Shown: positions 7,703 to 13,450 of the stretch, piece by piece
Numbering within the stretch: position 1 is the first letter of the stretch
Layout of the letters: every line of letters begins with the position of its first letter
Assembly: GCA_036139795.1 (NCBI GenBank)
Contig: JAYZYX010000002.1
Coordinates: 1-17,826, forward strand
Direction of reading: 5' to 3'
From: Donghicola sp036139795
Lineage (GTDB): Bacteria; Pseudomonadota; Alphaproteobacteria; Rhodobacterales; Rhodobacteraceae
DNA: 17,826 bases
Notes under the pieces: generated by a model
Databases searched by the model: none
What the model was told of the DNA's origin: nothing
What the model saw: the letters and a program-made list of their open reading frames with translations, nothing else
Program-made: the position numbers and the translations under genes

Positions 7703-8605
7703 TTAGCGCGTCTGGCCCAGAGCGAGTGTCTGCTCGCGCAGCCAGGCCATAAACCCGCGCGGGTTGCTGGACCATTCTTTGATGGTATCGCGATCGATCA
7801 TTTCACCAACCACAGGGGCCTGCGGCTTGTTCAGGGCGTGGCACACTTCGTAAAGCAATAGGCCCTGCCGCATCGTCGCCGAGATCCGGTTCGCCATCTG
7901 GTACCAGCGCGAGTTTGCGCCGGGGAAGTAGATCGGCAGCACCTGCGCATTCGAGCGCTGGATCATCTTGGCGGTGAATGGGTTCCATTCGCGCTCGACC
8001 GGATCGCCCATCAGCGTGTCCGATGAGGCGACGACCCCCGAGGGGAACAGCACGATCACGCCGCCGTCTGCCAGATGCGACATGGCTTTCTTGCGCATAT
8101 CAAGGTTCTGCTGCAGAGCGTCCTCTTCGTGGGCGAAGGGGACGGGGATCATGAATTCGTCGATCTCGCCCACGCCGGTCAGAAGCGAGCGGGTCAGGAT
8201 CTTGTAATCGGTCCGGCGGCGGCCGATGAGTTCAGCCAGGACCATGCCATCTACCAACCCATGAGGATGGTTGGCGACGATGATCAGCGGACCGGTTTCC
8301 GGAATGCGGTTGATCTGTTCTTGCGGGGTGGTCAGGGGAATACCCATGACATCCAGCGCTTGTTTCCAGAACGGCTGGCCATGGGGCACGCCCATCGCCT
8401 CGAATTTGCGGATCAGGCGCAGCAGGCGGAGTTTGCCGGTCAGAAACTCCATCGTCTGGATCGTGGTCCGCTGGAAGGGATTGTCGAAGGTGGTCGCATA
8501 GGACAGCCGGCGCCCGTCATAGGCCTGATCTGCCAGATTGCCCCCATCCCCCTGCCCTTTAAGCTGGGTGGGCGCAGAGCCCTTCTGATCCAGAGTGTCG
8601 TGCAA
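7703..8605 (-). CDS. PlsC-family (lyso)phospholipid acyltransferase
   Basis: This is a glycerolipid acyltransferase-type protein of 300 residues, probably acting on a lysophospholipid or related acceptor at the inner face of the membrane. The catalytic motif is NHPHGLVDG (112-120). The spacing H113 to D119 is H-x5-D, a variant of the usual H-x4-D. The third motif is LFPSG (186-190), with serine replacing the glutamate of FPEG. VLPIYFPGANS (222-232) fits motif IV. No clear multi-span membrane region is seen. The start is a TTG at 8605, supported by CGGAGAAC about nine bases upstream and by a 17-base gap from the ptsH stop. No usable in-frame ATG occurs before residue 52. It is the last gene of the chvI-ptsH run. 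The acyl acceptor and physiological role are unknown. Confidence 0.82.
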   Translation of the reverse strand: MHDTLDQKGSAPTQLKGQGDGGNLADQAYDGRRLSYATTFDNPFQRTTIQTMEFLTGKLRLLRLIRKFEAMGVPHGQPFWKQALDVMGIPLTTPQEQINRIPETGPLIIVANHPHGLVDGMVLAELIGRRRTDYKILTRSLLTGVGEIDEFMIPVPFAHEEDALQQNLDMRKKAMSHLADGGVIVLFPSGVVASSDTLMGDPVEREWNPFTAKMIQRSNAQVLPIYFPGANSRWYQMANRISATMRQGLLLYEVCHALNKPQAPVVGEMIDRDTIKEWSSNPRGFMAWLREQTLALGQTR

Positions 8606-8622
8606 ATGAAGTTCTCCGCGGC

Positions 8623-8901
8623 CTACATGTCTTCGCCGAACCGGTCGGCTACCAGCGCCTGAAGCGCATCTGCCAGTTCTTGCGCCTGCGGGCCACGGGT
8701 TTCAACATCAATAAACGTGCCTTTCGACGCAGCCAGCATCAAAAGTCCCATGATGCTGTCGCCAGAGGTGTAATTCCCCCCGTGCGAGACTTCGGCGTCA
8801 GCGTCGAACTCTTCTACGACTTCGACGAATTTGGCCGAAGCACGGGCGTGCAGGCCTTTGACATTCACAATTTCGAACTGGCGGGAAATGGTTTCTGACA
8901 T
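8623..8901 (-). CDS. ptsH: HPr phosphocarrier protein
   Basis: HPr accepts phosphate from enzyme I and passes it to EIIA. The 92-residue protein has the active-site histidine H18 in GLHARAS and the regulatory serine S49 in SGDSIMGLLML, the site used by HPr kinase. A matching hprK lies in the same run, so both phosphorylations are expected. No sugar-specific EIIB/EIIC is present in the window, which fits the regulatory PTS of alphaproteobacteria rather than sugar uptake. The ATG follows AGAGAAC, and the gap from the EIIA stop is nine bases. Enzyme I must lie elsewhere. Confidence 0.96.
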   Translation of the reverse strand: MSETISRQFEIVNVKGLHARASAKFVEVVEEFDADAEVSHGGNYTSGDSIMGLLMLAASKGTFIDVETRGPQAQELADALQALVADRFGEDM

Positions 8902-8910
8902 CGGTGTTCT

Positions 8911-9303
8911 CTAGTCGGCGCTGACGTCGCAGCTGTCGATATATTTACGGCCGGCGGTCAATGCGCATTGGGCAGCCTCTGGAACCGTGCGGTGACGGCT
9001 TTTGGCCAGTTTAATCAGCATTGGAAGATTGGCGCCGTAGAGGATGCGTCGGTTCTTAGCCGCACAGGCCATCAGGCTAAGGTTCGAAGGCGAGCCCCCG
9101 AACATATCAGTGACAACGATCACCCCATCGCCACCATCTACAGAATCTGCTGCAAGGCAGATTTCTTTTTGTTTTTGTCCGCGGTCATGATCCGGTTCAA
9201 TCGAAATGGCGCGGATCCCTTCTTGGTGCCCCACCACATGTTCGACAGCAGCCAGATACTCTTTGGCCAACCCGCCATGCGCGACGATCACGATACCGAT
9301 CAC
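8911..9303 (-). CDS. manX: PTS EIIA component, mannose (fructose/sorbose) family
   Basis: This is a free-standing EIIA of the mannose family, 130 residues, cytoplasmic. It carries the phosphoryl-accepting histidine H9 in IVAHGG and the conserved TDMFGGSPSN (65-74). It has no fused EIIB domain and no EIIC/EIID neighbours, so it probably ends a regulatory phosphorelay from HPr instead of feeding a transporter. The start is GTG at 9303, giving the family's expected MIGIVIVAHGG N-terminus. Its ribosome site is weak. It lies 19 bases after rapZ and nine before ptsH. The symbol manX follows usage in rhizobia, and other genomes name it differently. Confidence 0.93.
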   Translation of the reverse strand: MIGIVIVAHGGLAKEYLAAVEHVVGHQEGIRAISIEPDHDRGQKQKEICLAADSVDGGDGVIVVTDMFGGSPSNLSLMACAAKNRRILYGANLPMLIKLAKSRHRTVPEAAQCALTAGRKYIDSCDVSAD

Positions 9304-9322
9304 GTCTGTTCCACTTTACCTA

Positions 9323-10201
9323 TTACGAGTGCACAGATGCGTGCCTCTCCAGTTCCCGATGTCTAATTGACACCTGCCATCCGGCGGTTGCAAGGGCTTT
9401 GAAGAGGTTTTCTGCAAGTGCAACAGAGCGGTGTTGCCCCCCGGTACAGCCAAAGCCGATTGAGAGGTAGGATTTACCCTCACGGGAGTATTGCGGCAAC
9501 AAAAATTCAACCAAATCGTGTACTTTTGAAAAGAATTCCCCGTAATTCGGGTCTGCCCCTACGTAAGCCTGCACCTCGGGGTCACGGCCGTTCATCTTAC
9601 GCAAAGCGGGCTCCCAGTAGGGGTTGTTCAGGAAACGGCCGTCAAAAACCATGTCCAGCCCTCGGGGTGTCCCCCGTTTAAAGCTGAACGATTCTACCGA
9701 AACCGACAGCCCGCCGTGGGTGTCCGGATCGAACCAGCGCGAGATTTCGGCCCGCAAATCATGGGGGGTCAGTTCCGATGTGTCGATCAACACGTCAGCG
9801 CGGCTGCGGACCGGTTGCAGGATTTCCAACTCGCGGGCGATGCCTGCCTCGGCGGTTTCCTCGGGGGACAAAGGGTGGCGGCGGCGGGTTTCCGAATAGC
9901 GGCGTACCAGCACGTCGGCGCGGGCATCCAGATAGACCAGACTGACGTTCCATCGGGGATCGGCACTCAGGGTATCCAGCGCCTCGATCAGGGCACCAAG
10001 GCTGAAATCGCGGTTGCGCACGTCGATACCCAAGGCCAGCGGACGGGCGGCCTGTGCCTCGTTCATCAGATGGGGAACAAGGCGCAGAGGCAGGTTGTCG
10101 ATGATCTCGTAACCAAGGTCTTCCAGCGCGTGGATGGCCGTCAGTCGACCAGCGCCAGAGGGGCCTGTGACCAGCAAAATGCGCGGCGTTTCCTGTGTCA
10201 T
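9323..10201 (-). CDS. rapZ: RapZ-family nucleotide-binding protein
   Basis: The 292-residue protein belongs to the RapZ/YvcJ family. In E. coli RapZ binds a small RNA that controls glucosamine-6-phosphate synthase; in alphaproteobacteria its target is not established. An N-terminal P-loop domain (about 6-150) is followed by the conserved C-terminal RNA-binding-type domain (about 160-290), with YLSIGFGCTGGQHRSVALAE (245-264). The N-terminal Walker A reads GPSGAGRLT (13-21). The usual lysine is arginine and the next position, normally serine or threonine, is leucine, so classical Mg-nucleotide binding may be altered. DNLP (35-38) and YLDARADVLVRRYSETRRRHPL (90-111) are family-typical. The ATG start is nine bases after the hprK stop. 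Linkage to PTS genes is common for this family. Confidence 0.95.
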   Translation of the reverse strand: MTQETPRILLVTGPSGAGRLTAIHALEDLGYEIIDNLPLRLVPHLMNEAQAARPLALGIDVRNRDFSLGALIEALDTLSADPRWNVSLVYLDARADVLVRRYSETRRRHPLSPEETAEAGIARELEILQPVRSRADVLIDTSELTPHDLRAEISRWFDPDTHGGLSVSVESFSFKRGTPRGLDMVFDGRFLNNPYWEPALRKMNGRDPEVQAYVGADPNYGEFFSKVHDLVEFLLPQYSREGKSYLSIGFGCTGGQHRSVALAENLFKALATAGWQVSIRHRELERHASVHS

Positions 10202-10210
10202 TGTCCACCC

Positions 10211-10669
10211 TTAGTCGATTGTGCCCTCTGATCTAAGGTATTGCACAAGCGCTGCGGGGACATAAGCCCCTTCGATCCGTTTCAGGTGCCGAATAGGGTT
10301 TCCAAGAATGCAAATTGACTGCGCCTCAGGCAGCCGTTCCGTTTCGGTCTGGCTTAGGTCCATGATCGCGCATAGGGGGGCGGGCAATGCGGCGGGGACA
10401 GGCAGAATGCCGATGCCCCGCGCCTCGATCATGCCGCGGATGGTGTCGGGGCATGAGGCGACGATACGCTCGCCTTCGCGGTGCAGAATGGTGCGGTCAT
10501 CAGCGATAAGGCCAGCGCCCAAAGCCATCATTTGCAAGGCCAGCGCGGATTTCCCCGCGCCAGAGGGGCCGGTGATCAGCAGCGCGCGTCCATCCACCTC
10601 CACAGCAGACCCGTGAACCATGACAGGGCCGTCACGGTCACAGAGCTGATCAAGGGACAGGCTTTTCAC
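10211..10669 (-). CDS. hprK: HPr kinase/phosphorylase, short alphaproteobacterial form
   Basis: This enzyme would phosphorylate HPr on Ser49, and possibly dephosphorylate it. The 152-residue protein is only the C-terminal catalytic domain of the roughly 310-residue Bacillus-type enzyme. That short form is known from alphaproteobacteria, so this is not a truncation. It has Walker A GPSGAGKS (34-41), the paired aspartates of LIADDRT (D57, D58) and the HprK signature GMIEARGIGILPVP (79-92). The start is GTG at 10669, five bases after the chvG stop. An internal ATG at residue 17 (MVHGSAVEV) is a possible alternative, and neither has a clear ribosome site. It sits between chvG and rapZ. Confidence 0.93.
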   Translation of the reverse strand: MKSLSLDQLCDRDGPVMVHGSAVEVDGRALLITGPSGAGKSALALQMMALGAGLIADDRTILHREGERIVASCPDTIRGMIEARGIGILPVPAALPAPLCAIMDLSQTETERLPEAQSICILGNPIRHLKRIEGAYVPAALVQYLRSEGTID

Positions 10670-10674
10670 CGCGC

Positions 10675-12393
10675 TTACAGGGGCAGACCGACGACAAAGC
10701 GGGCACCCAGCGGCTCATCGTCCAGATCGCCTTGGGGCTGGCGGATGTTCTCGGCCCAAATCACGCCGCCGTGCGCCTCAACGATCTGCTTGGAGATCGC
10801 CAGACCCAGACCCGAGTTGTTGCCGAACTGGCCCACAGGACGGTGCGAATAGAACCGTTTGAAGATCTTGGTCAGGGACTGTTCGGGAATACCGGGGCCG
10901 GTATCCTCGACCACCACAAGAACGCGGTTGTCCCGCTGACGGGCCCAAACGCGGATCGCGTCGCCCTCTTCGCAGAAAGAAATCGCGTTGGTGATCAGGT
11001 TCACAAAGACCTGCGCCAGACGGGCCTCAAGACCCTGAATGATCACGGGGCCTTCAGGCAGGTCCGAGATAAAGTCGATGCCCTTGCCGCGCGCATCCTC
11101 ACCCAGATACTGGATCAGGTTCCCCAGCATCTGAAGCAGATTGAACTGTTCCTCATCTTCGCGGACCAGTTCACTGTCCAGACGCGACGCGTTCGAAATG
11201 TCGCTGACCAGACGGTCAAGACGACGCACGTCATGTTCGATCACATCCAGCAGCTGTTCCTGCTGTTCAGGGCGGCGGGCGACGCGCAACGTGCCGACTG
11301 CGGAGCGCAAGGACGCCAGCGGGTTCTTGATCTCATGGGCCACATCGGCGGCAAACTGTTCGTTGCTGTCGATCCGCTCATAGAGCGCCGCCACCATGCC
11401 GCGCAGTGCCTCGGACAGGCGGCCAATCTCATCGGGGCGGGCTGACAGGTCAGGAATGCGGACACGGCCCGGGCTATAGCGGGTGCGGTTGCGATCGCGG
11501 CCAATCTCCGCCGCGGCGGCCAGATCGGACAGCGGGTTAGCGATGGTCGAGGCCAGAACAAGGCTAAGACCGATGGACACGATCAGCGCCACGATGAACA
11601 TGCGCAGCACGCGCTCACGCTCGATGCTGACCAGACGGTCGATCTCGCCGGTGGCGCTGGCGATGGCCACAGCGCCGACCTGAACCCCTGCCGCCTCGAT
11701 CGGGGTGGCAACGGTAAAGATCGTCTCGCCGTTTGCACCCACGCCCGAGGCCATGCGGGTCTGCGCGATGCGGGCACCGCCGATCATGTCGCGCACGATG
11801 TCTTCGGATCGTAAGGCGCTGGCCATCTCGTCCGTGGGCGAGAACAGCTGCACCATCCAGCCCCAGATCGCCTCAAGCCCGTCGGTGACGTAGGTCTTCC
11901 CCTCGGCACGCACCTGCGCATCGCTATGGGGGCGCAGACCCTTTTCGACGGTGATCAGGTTGCCCTGCCCGTCAAAAACGTAAACCTCGGTGCCTTCATA
12001 GAGGTCCAGCTGACGCAAAATCTGCGCCACATCCAGCCCGTTCGCACCACCCACACGCGAATCACCCGTGTTGCCCATCTGCATTTCGATGATGTCGGCG
12101 ACCAGCTCTGCCTCGGCCACGAGGTTGCCAGCACGCTGTAGCGCCAGACTGTCGCGGCTGGGGTTCAGGTACAAAATACCTGCAAGCAGAACAATCAGAC
12201 CAAGCAGATTGAAGGTGATGATTTTGCGGGCCAGAGGCGAGGTGTTGATCGCGAACCAGCCACGCTTTGTGGCGGCCTTGCGTTCAACCAAATCACGCAA
12301 AGCGTCCGGAGAGACATAGTCATCCCCGAGCATAACATCAGCCGATTGCGCCATGCGCCGTTCAGCTGTCGCAGCCTTGTCGATCTGGTTCAT
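10675..12393 (-). CDS. chvG: Sensor histidine kinase ChvG (ExoS)
   Basis: This is the inner-membrane sensor partner of ChvI; in rhizobia and Agrobacterium the pair responds to envelope and acid stress. The 572-residue protein has a cytoplasmic N-terminus (1-56) and a membrane segment at 57-77. A periplasmic sensor domain (about 78-264) follows, then a second membrane segment (265-285) and a HAMP region (about 286-340). The dimerisation/phosphoacceptor helix has H353 in VAHEIKNP. The ATPase domain shows N-box VNLITNA (464-470), G1 EDTGPGIP (496-503), FKRFY (511-515) and G2 NNSGLGL (525-531). All catalytic boxes are intact. Its ATG overlaps the chvI stop by one base (TAATG), which suggests coupled translation. 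Confidence 0.95.
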   Translation of the reverse strand: MNQIDKAATAERRMAQSADVMLGDDYVSPDALRDLVERKAATKRGWFAINTSPLARKIITFNLLGLIVLLAGILYLNPSRDSLALQRAGNLVAEAELVADIIEMQMGNTGDSRVGGANGLDVAQILRQLDLYEGTEVYVFDGQGNLITVEKGLRPHSDAQVRAEGKTYVTDGLEAIWGWMVQLFSPTDEMASALRSEDIVRDMIGGARIAQTRMASGVGANGETIFTVATPIEAAGVQVGAVAIASATGEIDRLVSIERERVLRMFIVALIVSIGLSLVLASTIANPLSDLAAAAEIGRDRNRTRYSPGRVRIPDLSARPDEIGRLSEALRGMVAALYERIDSNEQFAADVAHEIKNPLASLRSAVGTLRVARRPEQQEQLLDVIEHDVRRLDRLVSDISNASRLDSELVREDEEQFNLLQMLGNLIQYLGEDARGKGIDFISDLPEGPVIIQGLEARLAQVFVNLITNAISFCEEGDAIRVWARQRDNRVLVVVEDTGPGIPEQSLTKIFKRFYSHRPVGQFGNNSGLGLAISKQIVEAHGGVIWAENIRQPQGDLDDEPLGARFVVGLPL

Positions 12394-13094
12394 TACTCCT
12401 CGTTATACCGGTAGCCCACACCATAAAGCGTCTCGATGGCCGAGAACTCCTGATCGACCATCCGCATCTTCTTGCGCAAGCGCTTGATGTGGCTGTCGAT
12501 GGTCCGGTCGTCCACGTAGACCTGATCGTCATACGCTACATCCATCAATTGGTCACGGCTTTTTACAAAGCCCGGTCGCTGTGCAAGTGCTTGCAACAAA
12601 AGGAATTCTGTAACTGTAAGCGACACATCCTGACCCTTCCAGGTCACCGCGTGGCGCAGGGGGTCCATGGTCAGCTGGCCGCGAACCAGCACCTTGCTTT
12701 CCTCGACCTCGCCGGTCGCGTCCGAGTTCAAAGCATCCTGCCGGCGCAGCAAAGCGCGGATACGCTCGACCAGCAGACGCTGGGAGAAGGGCTTTTTCAC
12801 ATAGTCGTCGGCGCCCATGCGCAGACCCAGAACCTCATCGATCTCGTCATCCTTTGAGGTCAGGAAAATAACGGGCATCGAGGTCTTTTTGCGCAGGCGC
12901 TGCAGCAGGTCCATGCCGTCCATGCGGGGCATCTTGATGTCCAGAACCGCCATGTCGGGCAGCTTCTTTTCGAAGGCGTCCAGCGCCGCCTGACCGTCAT
13001 TATAAGTTTCGACTTCGAAGCCCTCGGCCTCAAGGGTCATAGCGACGGAAGTCAGGATGTTTCGATCGTCATCGACTAGGGCGATCTTGGACAT
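12393..13094 (-). CDS. chvI: Response regulator ChvI (OmpR family)
   Basis: This is the DNA-binding response regulator paired with ChvG. The 233-residue protein has a receiver domain (about 1-118) with acidic pocket D8-D9-D10, phosphoacceptor D52 in VLDIKMPRMDG, T79 and K101 in YVKKPFS. A winged-helix OmpR-type effector (about 132-231) contains TVTEFLLLQALA and DDRTIDSHIKRLRKKM. The start is ATG at 13094, behind AAGGAAA. An in-frame upstream GTG at 13115 is rejected because it precedes that ribosome site. It is the first gene of the seven-gene minus-strand run and is divergent from pckA. The operators in the shared intergenic region may include sites for ChvI itself. Confidence 0.96.
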   Translation of the reverse strand: MSKIALVDDDRNILTSVAMTLEAEGFEVETYNDGQAALDAFEKKLPDMAVLDIKMPRMDGMDLLQRLRKKTSMPVIFLTSKDDEIDEVLGLRMGADDYVKKPFSQRLLVERIRALLRRQDALNSDATGEVEESKVLVRGQLTMDPLRHAVTWKGQDVSLTVTEFLLLQALAQRPGFVKSRDQLMDVAYDDQVYVDDRTIDSHIKRLRKKMRMVDQEFSAIETLYGVGYRYNEE

Positions 13095-13235
13095 AAACGT
13101 TTCCTTGTACTGCACGATTATTTTTTCTTACATTTATGTCGCTCTTTAGCGTGGGTCCGCAATCCTTTTTGTGATTCGGTAAAGTGACGTGACCGTTTTC
13201 GGCTCTTAACGTGTCGCTTTGAGGTTCCTAACGCG

Positions 13236-13247
13236 GTTAACGTTAAC
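13236..13247. promoter_or_regulatory. Perfect palindrome GTTAACGTTAAC (candidate operator)
   Basis: This is two abutting GTTAAC units forming a 12-base perfect palindrome, with further TAACG copies at 13207-13211 and 13229-13233. It lies about 140 bases from the chvI start and about 200 from pckA. It could be an operator for either gene. The binding protein is unknown, and the spacing does not fit the CtrA motif TTAA-N7-TTAA. Confidence 0.35.
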
Positions 13248-13281
13248 AGAGCGGCAACATATCGCAGGCCCCGTAAGATGA

Positions 13282-13310
13282 TTGCGCTAAAGCGAATTTG
13301 GTTGCGCTAA
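13282..13310 (+). promoter_or_regulatory. Tandem TTGCGCTAA operator-like direct repeat upstream of pckA
   Basis: The identical nonamer TTGCGCTAA occurs at 13282-13290 and 13302-13310, a period of 20 bases and so close to two helical turns. The first copy also extends into an inverted repeat, CGCT-AA-AGCG (13285-13294). This geometry suits a protein binding in tandem on one DNA face, as OmpR-family regulators do. ChvI is the obvious local candidate, by inference only. Confidence 0.4.
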
Positions 13311-13380
13311 CAGTCACTTAGTCTGCTGTTCATTTCTAATTTCTGCATGTTATGGACCCACTTACTGCTAGTATGTGGTT

Positions 13381-13406
13381 CCCGCATTCAAACGTTCGGA
13401 TGCGGG
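13381..13406 (+). other. 5'-UTR hairpin before pckA
   Basis: CCCGCATTC (13381-13389) pairs with GGATGCGGG (13398-13406), nine pairs including one G-U, with the 8-base loop AAACGTTC. No T tract follows, so it is not a terminator. It ends 31 bases before the ribosome site of pckA. It may stabilise the transcript or affect its translation, or it may be a protein site. Confidence 0.45.
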
Positions 13407-13450
13407 ATTGCGAATGAAATCTACCGCACGCGCGGACAGGAGTGAAAACA

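Larger units (their letters stand above)
13095..13450. promoter_or_regulatory. Divergent chvI/pckA regulatory region
   Basis: This is 356 bases without a gene, AT-richer than its flanks. On minus a weak promoter for chvI can be proposed: TTGCGG (13162-13157), an 18-base spacer and CATAAA (13138-13133). CGCTAAAGAGCG (minus, 13151-13140) falls between its boxes. The plus side holds CGCTAAAGCG (13285-13294), a direct repeat of TTGCGCTAA (13282-13290 and 13302-13310, 20 bases apart) and the perfect palindrome GTTAACGTTAAC (13236-13247). A 9-bp hairpin (13381-13406) sits before the pckA ribosome site AGGAG (13438-13442). A possible pckA -10 is TAGTAT (13369-13374), but I find no good -35. Promoter assignments are weak; the repeats are directly visible. 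Confidence 0.6.

Noticed and set aside
10211..10669. HprK as a truncated or decayed gene because it is half the Bacillus length.
   Set aside because: The short catalytic-domain-only form is the established alphaproteobacterial type, and all catalytic motifs are intact.
13206..13247. CtrA-type binding site (TTAA-N7-TTAA) in the TTAAC cluster.
   Set aside because: The two TTAA units of the palindrome are separated by two bases, and no seven-base spacing is present.
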